This document shows, piece after piece, positions 25,151 to 47,464 of a stretch of DNA of 64,000 bases (position 1 is its first letter; the number at the start of each line of letters is the position of its first letter). The stretch is from contig CM060121.1 in the NCBI GenBank assembly GCA_030522415.1, positions 4,309,476 to 4,373,475 on the forward strand. The letters are read 5' to 3'. The translations under genes were made by a program, and so were the position numbers. The notes under the pieces were generated by a model. The model ran no database searches. It was not told where the DNA came from and was given only the letters and a program-made list of their open reading frames with translations. This DNA comes from Channallabes apus. Its lineage: Eukaryota > Chordata > Actinopteri > Siluriformes > Clariidae.

Positions 25151-25234
25151 TGTTATCTTTCTTTGTTTTTGTTTTTTTTAAAGTGTTTTATACAGCTGAA
25201 AGGGGTGATTCCATCATTTTTGCCAGGGGTTGTA

Positions 25235-25696
25235 TAAAAACTCTGGGTGTAGTCTGTATTATAAAGATCAAGCTTGATGTGCTGGTCCTGCAGAAATGAG
25301 AACGTGTGTGTGTGTGTGTGTGTGTGTGTATAAGAAAGCTTCAGACAGATAACCGTGATGGTAAACCAGCTGTATTGTGATCTGTTTTAAAGCATGGATG
25401 TACTTAAGCCTGCGTAGTATTGGTAATACATCATACATTTATTAGTGAACAACCCTCTCAAATCAGCCACAACAATTAAAAAAAATATGATTGCACTACT
25501 CGGTAAAGCAGAACTAGCGACTTTTTCATTTAAAAAAAGTACAAATCTTAAAAATTTCAATCAGTATACAGACGTGTATATAATAATACACTATACCTAG
25601 TTATATGTTAAATGCTACAAACAATATGATTCAAATGGAATGAAAATTATAGCATTAAGAACCATTTCCTATATATAATATATATATATTAGCTTT
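25235..25696. other. Spacer between the Tc1-like element and the rnf44 3' region
   Basis: Contains a (TG)n tract near 25303-25328 and AT-rich sequence. No exon seen. Confidence 0.5.
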
Positions 25697-34817
<9,121 letters not shown>

Positions 34818-35502
34818 TGGGGACGTTGTGAAGAACGAGTCACAGCCACGAGCGGGGGAGCACTGGTGCTCGAGGCACTCGGGTCCGGTCCGGCGGCCTC
34901 AGGTTCTCTTCGGATCTGTCACAGGCAGATAAAGTATAATCAGTTGGATAGACCTTAACCAAGCGGGGCATATAAACTATACAAACTAACTTGAAATACA
35001 AGCGTTTAACATTTAACTTAAAATTTTATAAAGCTACATCCCAAATACCACCAAAGTCTCAAAACTCCACTTGACGATGAGCGCGCTTTTGATCAGTATC
35101 CAGCAGGCGGGTGTATTTCACGGTTACCACAACGCGAGACTAATTAGCATGCATGATGTTTTGAGATTGTTAGTGTTTCCAGTCACAGGCTGATTGACCA
35201 GTGTATCTCGATCATAAATCAAAAACATTATTTAAAAATTGAGGATTGGGTATTGCAATTCCATGGGTATTACTATTTTATAAACATCCCAAAGTAACAT
35301 TATTAGTTACAATTTTGACAAAACTTGAGTTGGTCCTACTGCTGTGTCGCCTGCTAACGTGTAAACAGCTTTTCCCTCGCAGGATTATAGAGGCAATGTG
35401 ACTTTTTTTTTTACTCACCCCAAATGCAAACATAGATCAATACAGTGGAACCTCGGTGTACTAATCCTCTACCTTACAAATGTTTATCTTAAAAATATAC
35501 AG

Positions 35503-35672
35503 GGGTAGCTCAGTGGTTAAGGCATTGGACTACGTGTCAGAAGATCCCAGGTTCAAACCCCACAACCACCAAGTTGCCACTGTTGGGCTCTTAACCCTCA
35601 ACTGCTCAGATGTGTAATGAGAAAAAAAAAGTAAGTCGCTCTGGATAATAGCGTCTGCCAAATGTAAATGTA
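35503..35672 (+). mobile_element. tRNA-derived SINE in rnf44 intron 1
   Basis: Has A-box-like 'tagctcagtggttaaggc' and B-box-like 'ggttcaaacccc', then a unique body, an A run and the end 'gtcgctctggataatagcg..tctgccaaatg', a 3' tail widespread in fish SINEs. Inserted antisense to rnf44. Confidence 0.85.
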
Positions 35673-36783
35673 AGAATCAAAATCATTTTCTACACAGGAG
35701 CGTCTGAACTGAACACTTGGTGAAACTTGTTAGCATCATTAAAAACCAAATGAAGCAATTTTACACTTTTATTTTATTGCATTTTGTGCCAGATTTAGTC
35801 AAGACATCGCATTAAACATGAATGGACGAAAACAAGAAGAAAAGGGAGCCACTTTCAAGTTGGCAAAAAAAAGGAAGCAGCTGGTGCCAACAACATAAAT
35901 GAAGATTAAGTGAGGTTTTATTTCTATTCTTAACCTAGTTTATTTACATTTTGATTGGTTTTATATTCAAGAATATAACTTGAGTGTTGAAAATTATTGG
36001 TTATATTTCTCTGGGTGGCTGAATGGATTATATGCACTTATATTATTTCCTATGGGAAAGTGTGCTTCACAATACAAATATTCAACTTAAATATATAAAA
36101 GAATTTTGATTTGGACATCAATGGGGACACGACATGAATTACCACGAGAGAATCGGGATACGTAACTGAATCGATGTTTCGGATTCAATCTGGAATGCTT
36201 ATTGAATCAGAACCATCGGCAACTTGATGAATGAAATGAATCCTGTTATTGGAAGAACAATCGACTTTGATCTGAATAAAGAGAGAGAGAGATTGAATGT
36301 CTGTCTGAATGACCGTCCGTACTCATCATGGATTATTTCCTTTATCAGTACAAGCCATTTATAAATCTTAACCGCAATAAATCTTTTGCTTATTTTCGTT
36401 CTTGGTGCACAAAAGCAACTTGATATACAAAACAACTATGGCGTCAGATACTCGTGACGTCATAGCAGTAAACAACAAAAAAACAGAAAATAAATGGCTT
36501 TTTTTTGTTCGAAATATCAAACACACATCTACACACGAAGCGTTGAACTGATGAAAAACTAATCTAAAATATGACCTAAAGTTACATCAAATACGCGTTA
36601 AAATAGCAAAATGGTAATAAAATTAATAATAAATCTATAGATATACAAACTTTCTCGCATACGGATGAACCTGCCTGTGGGGTTTGATGAAGAGTTTAAG
36701 AGATGAAGTGAAGCAAAGCCGCGCCATGTGCTCGGAGACAAAGCACAACAACAAAGAGAGGGAGACATGAGCTGAGTGCAGAG

Positions 36784-36819
<36 letters not shown>

Positions 36820-37403
36820 ACTCCAAACACCAAAATCCAACCAAGTGCACGACTTTTATCATCCTGCAACTCTATAAGCGTGCACGTCTACAAGTCTATA
36901 AGAATAAATAAACTAAATAAACTCAGAAGTGTGTGTGTGTCTGTGTGTGTGTATATAAAAACAGCGAGCACAAAGGGCACGCGCATGGGGCTGGCTGAGT
37001 CTGTTGTTAGCTTCCTGAGCTAGCATGCTCGGCTAAAGCGCAAAAAAAACAACAACATCGAATATAACATAACAAAAATGTTTAAAAACAAACGAAAACA
37101 ACATCGAGCTGCATGGTTTACGGTGACGTCACCTGGAACAGCTGCTGCTGCTGTTGTTATTGTTGTTGTTGTTTACGCAAAACCAAAACAGGAAACGCTC
37201 AGCGTAGTTAGCTTAGCCCAGCCTAGCTGCGGGTAAACACGCTAACGGCAAACTTACAGAACAACGTAAAGGCTCGTTTCCGGCCTTTATAGGCGGCAAA
37301 GTGTTCCTGTAAACACGGCTGCACAGGCGCGTAGCTTTAAAACACACTGAACCGCGTAGCATTGAGGCTAACGCTAAGGTTACACGCTAGCTCTTTAGCT
37401 TAC

Positions 37404-37860
37404 TTGTTTTCCTGCAGCTCCGGCACTCCTCCTTCTCCTCCGCTCCACACACACACACTCCTTACCGCTTTACCCCGTGTGTGTGTGTGTGTATATCAGC
37501 TCTCTCAGTGTAAAGCCCGAGTGTGGAGTCGGTTATAACCGTTAACTCGCGCGCGTTGATCCGAGGAGCCGCTGTGTTGTTCTCATGTCCGATAAACTCC
37601 TCTCCGTCCGCGTCTCTCTCTCTCTCTCTCTCGCTCTTCTTCTTCTTCACCGCTTCAATATCTCTCTCTCACACACACACACAAACCGGAACTGACCCCG
37701 CACCGCGCGCGCTCTCTCACACACACGCTCGCTCTCTCTCTCTCTATAGGCTTGACTCCTCAACCGCGTTTATTATTACACAAGCATTCCGCTGCGCGTG
37801 CTGTCATTGTGTCGGGCTGCTTACGTTCCCGTCCCTGTTATGATGACGTCACATCGATAG
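37404..37860 (-). promoter_or_regulatory. rnf44: Probable rnf44 promoter and non-coding first exon
   Basis: GC- and CpG-rich stretch with CT/GA repeats about 2.6 kb upstream of the rnf44 ATG. A minus-strand donor candidate (AACAA|gtaagc) at 37403/37402 would end a non-coding first exon. The acceptor candidate for the ATG exon is at 34916-34917. The transcription start cannot be fixed from sequence. Confidence 0.5.
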
Positions 37861-38209
37861 AGGTGGCCCCGCCCCCCGCCAATATCATTCCAAAACACCC
37901 GCGAAGGTCAGTCAGGATAATTAAAAAAAAATAAATAAATTCCCCCCCCAATACTTTTTTTCCAACATGGTTAAAAAAATCGTTCCGATTGTGTGCGCAA
38001 AAACCCTATGTGTCTTCAAATAATGGAAATAATGCAGAACTAGCAATGAGTACTATGCATTATTTGTTTGTTTTCCCTTTAGACACAAATGGCGTGACTC
38101 TAAAGTTTATAGTTTTTTGCTTGATATAAATGTATTCATTTTTACCTGGGGTGCATTGCGATTTTTATGTCATTTAGCCTGAAACAGTTTGAACATGCAT
38201 AAAGCAGGG

Positions 38210-38605
38210 TTAATCAGCTGCCTGGGGGTTATTTAGGGGCGTGGCTTTTACGCAATTAGCGTTAACGGGGTGTTTTGTGGGCGTGGCTTTTACACATTTT
38301 GCATTAACAGGGTATTTAGGGGCGTGGCTTTTTATCCATTTAATGTTAACGTTATTTTGGGGCGTGGCTTTCACGCATTTAGGTTAATGTGGCATTTAAC
38401 TGGGTACTCAGGGGAGTGGCTTTTACAAATTTAGGTTAACATGGCATTTAATTTGATGTTTACGGGGCATTTAACAGGGTGTTTAGGGGCGTGGCTTTTA
38501 TATATTTAGGTTAATATGGCATTTAACTGGTATTTAGGGGCGTGGCCTTTATATATTTGGTGTTAATAGGGTATTTGGGGGTGTGTCCTTGCACATTTAG
38601 GGTTA
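38210..38605. repeat. Minisatellite with a GC-box/KLF-like motif in each unit
   Basis: About eight imperfect units of roughly 40-50 bp, each with a version of GGGGCGTGGC followed by 'ttttacncattta(g)gttaa' and 'catttaac/ggtattta'. Lies 350-750 bp upstream of the rnf44 CpG-rich promoter. Confidence 0.85.
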
Positions 38606-38696
38606 CAACGTTTTTTCTAAATTAAATTTTAGAATTTCATTTGGTTTTGGAAACAAATACAAAAAAGTGGTTTTGTAAATTTTTTTCTTTTTATAC

Positions 38697-38703
<7 letters not shown>

Positions 38704-38748
<45 letters not shown>
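38704..38748. repeat. (TA)n microsatellite
   Basis: About 45 nt of TA, 50 bp upstream of a SINE copy. Confidence 0.95.
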
Positions 38749-38751
<3 letters not shown>

Positions 38752-38792
38752 AACATTGTTATTAATATATTTATTACATTCAGCCATTAGAT

Positions 38793-39052
38793 GGCACAAT
38801 GTCACAGTGGTTAGCACTGCGGTCTTGAACCTTCATGTTTACATGTTCTCCCCATGCTTATTGTTTTTTTTTTCCCGGGTATTCTGGTTTCCTCCCACAG
38901 TCCAAAGACATGCTGAGTAGACTAACTGCCGTTTACAATTTGCCCGTAGCGTGTGTGCTTGTGTGCCCTAAGATGGCACCCTATCCAGATTGTACCCTGT
39001 CTTGTGCCCCAAGTCCACTGTACAGGATAAGCAGTATAGAGAATGAGTGAGT
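38793..39052 (+). mobile_element. tRNA-derived SINE, recurrent family, diverged copy
   Basis: Carries 'cacagtggttagcactgcgg', 'catgttctccccatgctt', 'ggtttcctcccacagtcc' and a tail 'ggataagcagtatag..aatgagtgag'. It is the most diverged and internally deleted member of the family seen at 42930, 45778, 47160, 50831, 55459 and 56793. Confidence 0.8.
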
Positions 39053-39318
39053 GAGACAAAAAACATTCAAAGACTAGGGATCCAAAACTCTGACCGGGAT
39101 ACACGGAATTTGGTCAGAACCTCAGAAGAAAATGGACTTTTCAAAAAAGAAATATTTTCAGACACCCGGCAGGATTTTGGATGTTTGTGAAGTATGCATG
39201 GAATTTTTAGTTTCATGACCATGATGATAATCTCATGATAATTACTACATACCAGATGTGTATACACTAACTAACTACATCTACTTAATGTAAAAATTTA
39301 CTTAATCACTGTACTTAA

Positions 39319-39380
<62 letters not shown>
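39319..39380. repeat. (TA)n microsatellite flanked by acttaagta motifs
   Basis: The run is bracketed by 'gtacttaagtata' and 'acacttaagtata', then 'ttttacttttactccactac' to about 39480. These phrases resemble the ends of the element at 48939-50143, so a decayed relative may surround the microsatellite. Confidence 0.7.
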
Positions 39381-39384
<4 letters not shown>

Positions 39385-39896
39385 TTAAGTATATATTTGA
39401 GTAGTTTTATCAGTGGATACTCTTTTACTTTTACTCCACTACATCATACAACAAATATCTGTACTTTCTACTCCGCTACAAATCTGCATGACATTGCAGT
39501 ACATAACCATAGTCTTTGAGGCAGTAATGTCACCACCTGCTGGCTATTATGCATAATTGCATGATTTGCTTCCACTGATCATGTCAAGTGTTTGAAATTA
39601 GAAGTGGAGACCTTTGCAAATAGAGAGAGAGAGAGCATGTTCTTTAAATTTACTGTACACTAATACAAGCTCAGTACTATGATAGGTAAATTTGAAGGTG
39701 AGTCAGTTTGTGAGTTTGTGAGACCACAATATGCTTCAAATCTGATTTTCCCCCCTGTGATGTATATTCGGTATCTCAATATCTCAATGAATGACCCACC
39801 TTTGCTTGAATCTTAACCTCTTGGCAGAGGCAACCAGGTTCTTATCTATGTGTGATTCTTTATTTCTAATTCATCCACATCGTTTCAGAGCTTCAG

Positions 39897-40110
39897 AGTT
39901 TCGGAACCTGACATCAACCCCACTGAACACTTTATGGATGAGCTGGAATGATGATTGTAGCCCTGATCCCAGTGATGCTCTCATAAGTAAATGAACACAA
40001 ATCCCCACAGCCTCTCTCTACGATCCAGAGCACAGCCTTCCCAGAAGAGAAAAGCAGAGATTATTATAACAGTAAAGAAGATATAAATGGGAAAATGGCA
40101 TATTTATCTT
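39897..40110 (+). mobile_element. Tc1-type MITE remnant
   Basis: Contains 'tcaaccccactgaacac', 'aaatccccacagcc', 'ccttcccagaagag' and 'ttattataacagtaaag', the usual 3' half of a fish Tc1-derived MITE. Ends decayed. Another copy lies at 47465-47630. Confidence 0.6.
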
Positions 40111-40289
40111 GATCAATAGGGTGTTTATATATAATTTTTACGGCCATAATTGTATAATCTTTTTTAATCTACAATATATAATTAGTCTAGTGCAGGTAAA
40201 TAAACATTTGTCATTTTTTTGTGTTAAAAAGTTGAAAGGATTTCCACTTTAAAGGTGCAAAACACACAATATGGGAATGACAATTAACC

Positions 40290-40375
40290 TAATCTGCATC
40301 TTTTTGGATTGTTGGAGGAAACCAGTGTACCCAGAGGAAACTCACCAAGCACAGGGAGAACATGTAAACCCCCCA
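40290..40375 (-). mobile_element. Fragment of the recurrent SINE family
   Basis: Minus-strand match to the 'ctccccgtgcttggtgggtt' and 'cctccaacaatcc' portion only. Confidence 0.55.
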
Positions 40376-41276
40376 AAAAATTTTTTTGGTTTAATAGTGT
40401 ATGTGTTTTATTACATAGTTTATTTCATTTGGGTTGACTGATAAGGTTCAATCAACCTGTCAAAAACTGCTACCAGTATTAATGCTGAAGGGGTTACATT
40501 CTGATAATGTTTAAAACATGTCACAAAGTGCTACCAGTATGTCAGGAATTTCTTTACCTCTGTACTATATTTTTACGGTGCTACAGCCATTCAGAACAAT
40601 TGATCTGATACATTTGTAAAGTAGCACAGACTGACATAGTTATAAATTTGTGCTACTGGTAGGAAATTCTGGCAGGGTAGGGGGAAATGATTGAATTTAC
40701 ATCTCAGCTGAGACTGAGGAAATACTCAGAGGATTTACCTAGCTGTGGATTTTACATCTGCTTTACAATACTGTCCTCTGTAACGTACGTCCTTCCCCAC
40801 AAGCACTTATTCCATCTCAGCAGCCGGTTCATACGAGGTCTCATCCACATGACACAGCATTTTTATCTTCAGCTCTAAGAGCAGGGTGTGTTTCCTTACC
40901 AACACTACCTAATCATGCTGGTTTAATAAGCACTTTTATTGCATTCGCTGCTATAAAACACTGATAACTACCTTGCTGTAACCGGTAGCACATCTGTTTA
41001 GGAGAGCTGGGGGTTCACCGACTCAGATCAATCTCACCCAACACGAGTCGACTCTTTCCTTCTCCCAGATGGCTCATTGATTTTTTTTTTTTATTCTTAA
41101 ATCTTTCATTAAACAGATTATATTTCATTTATATGGCTATAAAAACAACCTCTAATATATCTTTAACAAGCAGCAATGGAGCTGATCCTTCCTGGCTTAC
41201 TGCCTCAGAACGCACATCTAAACACTCACGATTTTCCCATGGAAGCCTTTTGATTAAAGTACCCTGAAAGAGTAAT

Positions 41277-41278
<2 letters not shown>

Positions 41279-41354
<76 letters not shown>
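41279..41354. repeat. (TA)n microsatellite
   Basis: About 75 nt of uninterrupted TA, one of the longest in the window. Confidence 0.95.
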
Positions 41355-41360
<6 letters not shown>

Positions 41361-42929
41361 GTATATGTGTGTAATTTTGCTTCAAAAGATCCAGACTTTC
41401 TTGTGTTTTTAATTTAGGCTGGAGAAAAACCTCTCCAGGCTTCTCATTTTTCACTCCAGTCCCCATACCTGAGCAGTTTCAGAGCCATATTATTTGTTTG
41501 TTAAGCCACACAGAGACCTATAAATCATTCAAACATTAAAAAACATCTAACTTAAGGCATGAACCAGTGAGAAACAGGTCCAGATGTTGACAGATGATCA
41601 GGCCGATGATTAGTTTACTGGTGATGCTGGATGCTGAGTGGTTGGAACAGACGAGAAGGGAAATGAGGTCGCTGCTAAAATTGTCACATAAACAAGCAGT
41701 TTTTAGAAGCAGCCCTTTAGGCGCTTGGCAGCCTGTCGCAGTAAGATATTCGTTACCATTGTATCTTTAATTTAATCTACACAATTTCTTTTTGTTTAAT
41801 TTAATATGAACAGATGGAGGGGGGGGGGTCAAGAATTTTGCACAGTGCCTCAGAATATCATCATCATAGCAGTATTACACAGTATGCTCCTGTTATGACT
41901 CAAATAAATCATGCAGCTGTTTCATAATGTATCTTCATCGTAGCTTAGGGGTTAGAAGGTATTGAGTTTGAATCCCAGGACAGCAAGAACCTTAAGAGCA
42001 AATTCGTTGCCTGACATTAATCTCGACAAAAAGTAATAAGCCAACAATAACGCAAGATGAGCAGGCGAAATGTTTTTGGGAATATTTATAGCACTGGACG
42101 ATTAGACTGTATCGAAAGACAGACATTATACCTTGAATTCTCAAATCTGATTGGTCAGAAAGGGTGTTGATTGACTTTCTGGTATTTAACAAACGTATAA
42201 TTAACATTTGTATAAGGAGTCTTCAGTGTCAGCAATTATACACTAATAAAGCATAGAACTTATAAGAGCCTACAGTATAATAGTAGGTTTTCCACCACAG
42301 GAAAGTCTTCATCTTTTTCTTTTTCACCCGGAATGCAATGCAGCTGTACACTACAGAAAGTGACCAACATGTCGATGAAAGAATTTTAAAGTTTAAAAAA
42401 AGTCCAGTATGTTTCTGCAAATGTACAAGATATTTGATTAATGTAAACATGTTCTTGAGATTTAAACACAGCATGTCTCTTAAATAAGCCACACCCCTAC
42501 AGTAGATCATAATTATGTCACAACTAAAAAAAAGATTTATTGATCTTTATAGATCACTTGATAGATTGTTATATGACAAAATCGCCTGTGAGGGCCTCGA
42601 GCCACGCCTGGGGCCCATACGCTAAGGCCTCCTAAAGGCAGCAGATTTCAACCTGTCTGCCAATTCCTAGGAGTTTTTGAGCATGTTAAGACCCCACAAA
42701 AGAACCTTAGGGAAACAGTAGGGCCCTTCACACACTATGATGCCATAGGGTTGAGGTCAAAGTACACTAATAATCTTTAGAAGAGCAAAATGGCCCTTGC
42801 ACATTTATGATATCAGCACCATTAAAACAGAATGTTCGGAGCGATGGTGATGACATCATAGTCCTGTCGTCATCGAACTGATGTCATAGCACTTGGGCCC
42901 TAATAATCACATATAGCCAAACAACCACT

Positions 42930-43143
42930 TCATTCATTCATTCATTCATCTCCTATACCGCTTAATCCTGTGTTCAGGGTCGCGGGGGACCTGGAGCCTA
43001 TCCCAGGAGACTTCGGGCACTAGGCGGGGTACACCCTGGACAGGGTGCCAATCCATCGCAGGGCACACACACATACACACACTCACACACCCAATCACAC
43101 ACTATGGTCAATTTGGGAACGCCAATTAGCCTAATCTGCACAG
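42930..43143 (-). mobile_element. SINE copy, 5'-truncated
   Basis: Begins on the plus strand with an (ATTC)n tail, then 'ataccgcttaatcctg', 'gtcgcgggggacctggagc' and 'aggcggggtacaccctgg', the inverse of the 3' half of the SINE at 50831-51214. The tRNA head is missing. Confidence 0.85.
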
Positions 43144-43480
43144 GTGTTTATTCTGCACATGTTAGCAAAAGTTCAATGTATTCTGTTTTGGAAATCATAT
43201 GAGTAACACAACGCCGGAACTAACCAGATTGTATTTTAATGTAAATGACGTTGTTCCAAGTGGCAACTTTATAACTTTTATGTTATTAAACCCAACATGA
43301 GCTTACTATGAACTATTTTGCTTAGAGCTGAAGGAACCAGGAAATAAATATGTCCTTGTTGTTGTTTTTTGAACTCAGACATGATCACAATAAGGCATAT
43401 CAGCAATCATCTGGGAACCTCTGTCGTCCTAGAGGAAGTTCATGTTAGACTTTGAGTTTTCTGTTCTGTCACCTAGGTGT

Positions 43481-43566
43481 TGGCCTAAACTTCCTCTAGA
43501 TGTCCGTACAGCCGCGTCACTCGCAATCTTTAAGCAACAACTAAAGACCTACCTGTTGAACCCGAA
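43481..43566 (+). mobile_element. LINE reverse-transcriptase C-terminal fragment
   Basis: One frame reads WPKLPLDVRTAASLAIFKQQ followed by LKTYLL, which matches the 'LPxxVRxAxSLxxFKxxLKTYLF' end of CR1/L2-type ORF2 proteins. Only the extreme C-terminus is present and no upstream frame is preserved. Confidence 0.65.
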
Positions 43567-45777
43567 CCCTGGAGGTACAAGGCGCCAGTGTTAACCACTA
43601 AAAGCCACCGTGCCAACTATATTACGCCTGTTTTAATAGTTTCACAAGTCGTGTGTTGTACTTTCATTTTATAATGATTGTTAGAGCATGCTGGATCATT
43701 GTGAGGACGATGTGTGTGTCTAGCTCGGTTATAGCAGAATATAAATCCTTTTCAAGATAAAGAGGCAAATCTTGACTAAAATGCTTGTGAGAAATGAGCC
43801 TACATACAAATATTGTGATGGAAGCAAATGTTTGACCAAAAATTAACTCTGTAAACCTGAAACATACTTTAGGATGACGTCATCTACAGACCAGAATAAA
43901 ACTGCATTATTATTATTTTTTTTTATTTTTATTTTTATTATTATTATATTTAAACCCAGCTATTAATTGAATAGGCTGTATGACCGGAAACAGAAACCTG
44001 GCTTGTGACACAATTAAACAGCTTCACTAGCCTACATAGGGCGCATAAGTAGTTCAGTCTGTGTGTTATCAAGTGCACTTATGTAGGGGAAACAGAGATG
44101 TTTGGGATTCGGCCCGAGTTACGTAAACCTTTGCGCCAAATGACGAGCCGGCATTTTTATTATTCATTATAATAATCATAATAATAATAATAATAATAAA
44201 TAAATAAATAATCAGAAAAGATGCAATGCGAGAATTCATTTGATGATTAAACCAACAAACAGAAATATAGAATGTAATACATTGTATTCCCATTAAATTA
44301 CAAATGTTTATATGAGCTCATTAATAATAATAAATTAAAATAAAACGTTTTTGGAAAACCTTATCGAGCATTAAAGCAAAAAGAACCTCATGTTTTTATA
44401 TTGTGATTATTACTATAATACATAAGACATCTGAAGATTTTTTTTCTTCTTCTTTTTTTTTATTGGAAGCAATTTAAGTTCAAAGCTCTAGTCGGTTATT
44501 TTGTATCCTTATCAAGATCAAAGGCTGCCACAGAACAGAGCGTTCCAGCGCGGACCGTTACGGAGATCAAACGCGCCACCGGGGGTTTTAACGCACACCG
44601 TCCTGATTCGGGATTCGAGCATGAGGTCATGTGGACTGCATGTTTCCAAACACAGAACTAGGAGGCATCTTCATGCACCTCCAGTCTGGTGTGTATATAA
44701 ACACTGGAACAAACCCGATGAGCTTTACACACTCACACACACACACACACACACACAGGAGCGCGCATGCAAACATCCCGAACCATATCTTCCTACCTGA
44801 TGGTTAATCTGCCCGGATTCCACTCACTGCTTCCATGTCTCATCCACACACACACACACACACACATACACACACACACACACACGGATCCGGTGTTGGA
44901 TGATCCGGTTCAGTGAATCGTTTCTCCGGATCAGTGAGTCATTCCGCAGCTTAAACCATAGGAAGGTACAAGGATAATCCAGAACCACCCGAGCAGACAC
45001 GTGTGTGTGTGTGTGAGGCTACAAAGTGGAGACACTGCTTACCAACCCTTTGTTGACTGTACTAATTACATTCATAATTATAGCATTGTTTGCTATAATT
45101 CTGAGTTTCATATCATGTTAAATGTTGCCGACAGTACAGTACTTACAGGTTCTGTAGGTAGTTAATAAGAGATAGTCATAATTTACAGTACGCACTGCCT
45201 TCTGCTGTATTTTCATGTTAGGTACTTAATGCAACACATTGTATCAATACTATGCAAGCTACAGTACATAACCTTAATCTTATTTTATGGTTTAACAACA
45301 TGACTGTTAATCCTGTTTGCCTAATGTCTCGCTCGATACTACCTCGAATATTGTTAACAATTGACAATTCGTTATTGTATTCTGCCTCTGTTTATTGTAG
45401 ACCACACGCATACACCCAACCAACCGACTATTGCCGAATGCCTCGTGCATGCAGAAATAACCCCAATAAACATTTCTTCTGGAACAATCGCTCTTGCATT
45501 CAGTTTCTCGAACCTGGAAACTCCTACTACCATCTCCACTAGTACTCTACTGTACATGAACCCCTGAGCTGCCGTGAAACTCATGCACTGCCGTGTTCAG
45601 CGTTTCTTAGTTGTGACATCACTATGATCTACTGTAGGGGTGTGGCTTATTTAAATGACATGCTGTCTTTTAAACCAGACAGGAACATGTTTACTTTAAA
45701 CAAATAGTTTTAAATATTTTTGGAATGACCTCAGACACTTATTAAATATTCATTTATTTATTCATTTATTTAAATTT

Positions 45778-46125
45778 CCTTAGCACTGTCGCCTTGCACC
45801 TCCAGGGTCTGGGTTCGATTCCCCGGCCAGGCTCGATTCCCGTCTCTGTGTGCATGGAGTTTGCATGTTCTCCCCGTGCTTGGTGGGTTTCCTCCGGGTA
45901 CTCCGGTTTCCTCCCACAGTCCAAAGACATGTAGATTAGGTTAATTGACATTCCAAATTGTCCGTAGTGTGTGAATGAGTGTGTGTATATGAGTATGTGT
46001 GTGTGCCCTGGCACCCTGTCCAGGGTGTACCCCGCCTAGTGCCCGAAGTCTCCTGGGATAGGCTCCAGGTCCCCCGCGACCCTGTATATAAGGATAAAGC
46101 GGTACAGAAAATGAATGAATGAATT
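45778..46125 (+). mobile_element. SINE copy, nearly full length
   Basis: Begins within the A box ('ttagcactgtcgcc'), has the B box 'gggttcgattcc', a body of about 230 bp and an (AATG)n tail. Same family as 50831-51214. Confidence 0.9.
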
Positions 46126-46649
46126 AAATTTCCTTTTTCTCCAATACCTGCCATGTCATGTGACCAAGTGTCCCTAAACTAGTACCAAAATGATCTACCG
46201 ACTCACCCCCACAAGGTCCACTTCATATACCTTTACTGAATTTTTAACTCTTTTAAAAGATTTATTATTTCTTCAAAAATCAATTAAGACATGTTTTGGG
46301 GTACTACCTTGTGGAGGTGACCAAGTAGATTATTTTGGTTCTAGTTTGCGGTCACATGATCACAGGGTATCTCTTGCATGCTGTTAAAGATCAGTTAGAG
46401 TCCAGCAAGTTGCATATACCTAAAGCATGAGTGAGATTCTTTCGAATCAACCCCTTATTTGGAGCATTTATAGAGAAAGAGATCTGTTTTCTTCTTGTTC
46501 TTCTTATTATTATTATTATCATTATTACCGTAATTACTGTAAAAGGTTTGCCCAAAACACGTCAATGCTATAGCCCACATTCACCTCATAGGTTAGCACC
46601 ACAAGTTTTCACTCCAATCCCTTTCCTCCACAGATAAAAGCACTATTAG

Positions 46650-47090
46650 ACAGAAAGACACTTGACAGACTTATTAAGAGGGCCAGCTCTATCCTGGGAA
46701 GTCCCCTTCACCCAGTGCATGTGGTGGGAGATACAGTAAGAGAATGCTAGCCAAGCTATCATCCCTGCTGGAGATTGACTCCCATCCTATGCTTGAGACT
46801 CTGAGGGCACTAGGCAGTTCTGTCAGCGACAGACTTCCTCATCTAAGGTGTTTGACAGAAAGTTACTGTTGGACGTTCCTTCCTTCTGCTGTATAATCAG
46901 CACTGACTCTGTTTTTATTTATCGAGTCCATTTGTTGTGTCTACAGTGTAAAAAACGTATAAAATTTCTTCTTCTTCTTCTTCTCTGTTGCAGCTGTAGG
47001 ACAATAACAGTTTATTTCATCCTATCCTTTCTTATCTTGTCAAACTTCAGTGAAATGTTATTCACTGTACAAATAAAACTTTAGCAACAG
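46650..47090 (+). mobile_element. CR1/jockey-type LINE ORF2 3' remnant and tail
   Basis: Frames split by shifts read RLIKRASSILGSPLHPVHVV and AKLSSLLEIDSHPMLETLRA, with SDRLPHLRC after it. This resembles the end of fish CR1-like reverse-transcriptase ORFs. It is followed by 'gttattcactgtacaaataaaac', a typical tail. Confidence 0.6.
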
Positions 47091-47159
47091 CAGACCAAAC
47101 AAAAAAACAGATTGTATTTATTCCAATTTTTACAATTGGAATAAATGGCTCTCGTCAAC

Positions 47160-47355
47160 ATTCACACACTACAGGCAATTTGGGAACGCCAGTTGGCCTA
47201 ACCTACATGTCTTTGGATTGTGGAAGGAACCCACAAAGAATGGGGAGAACATGCAAACCCCATGCACATAAACCCGGAGGCAGTAATCAAACCCAGACCC
47301 TGGAGGTACTGTACAAGGCGACAGTGTCCATTCAGGACTGAGCAAATGTGCCACC
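47160..47355 (-). mobile_element. SINE copy, 5' half, diverged
   Basis: Minus-strand match to the head and middle of the recurrent SINE ('caatttgggaacgcc', 'ggggagaacatgcaaac', 'aaggcgacagtg'). Confidence 0.75.
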
Positions 47356-47464
47356 ACACAATTGTTTACACTTTCTTTTCCTACACTGTATGTTTCATGA
47401 CAATTTCCCTTCACTTGAACTCAAACTTGTTAAGGTTCGATGAAGAAAACTCGAATGGCCTCCA

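Larger units (their letters stand above)
21995..25232 (+). mobile_element. Tc1-like DNA transposon, interrupted by a nested hAT-like element
   Basis: The left end CAACCCCAGGCAAAAATTAT (after TA at 21993) and the right end, inverse CAACCCCTGGCAAAAATGAT (before TA at 25233), are inverted repeats; both continue with 'ggaatcacc'. TA target duplication and DD34E transposase remnants identify Tc1/mariner. The element would be about 1.3 kb without the 1.9-kb insert at 22151-24060. Confidence 0.9.

Noticed and set aside
41279..41354. Long TA tract considered as a replication or matrix-attachment signal
   Set aside because: Simple (TA)n tracts occur about eight times in the window and look like ordinary microsatellites.
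45361..45567. 68-aa open frame with HTHTPNQPTIAECLVHAEI
   Set aside because: No splice partners or family similarity recognised; a chance open frame in AT-rich desert.
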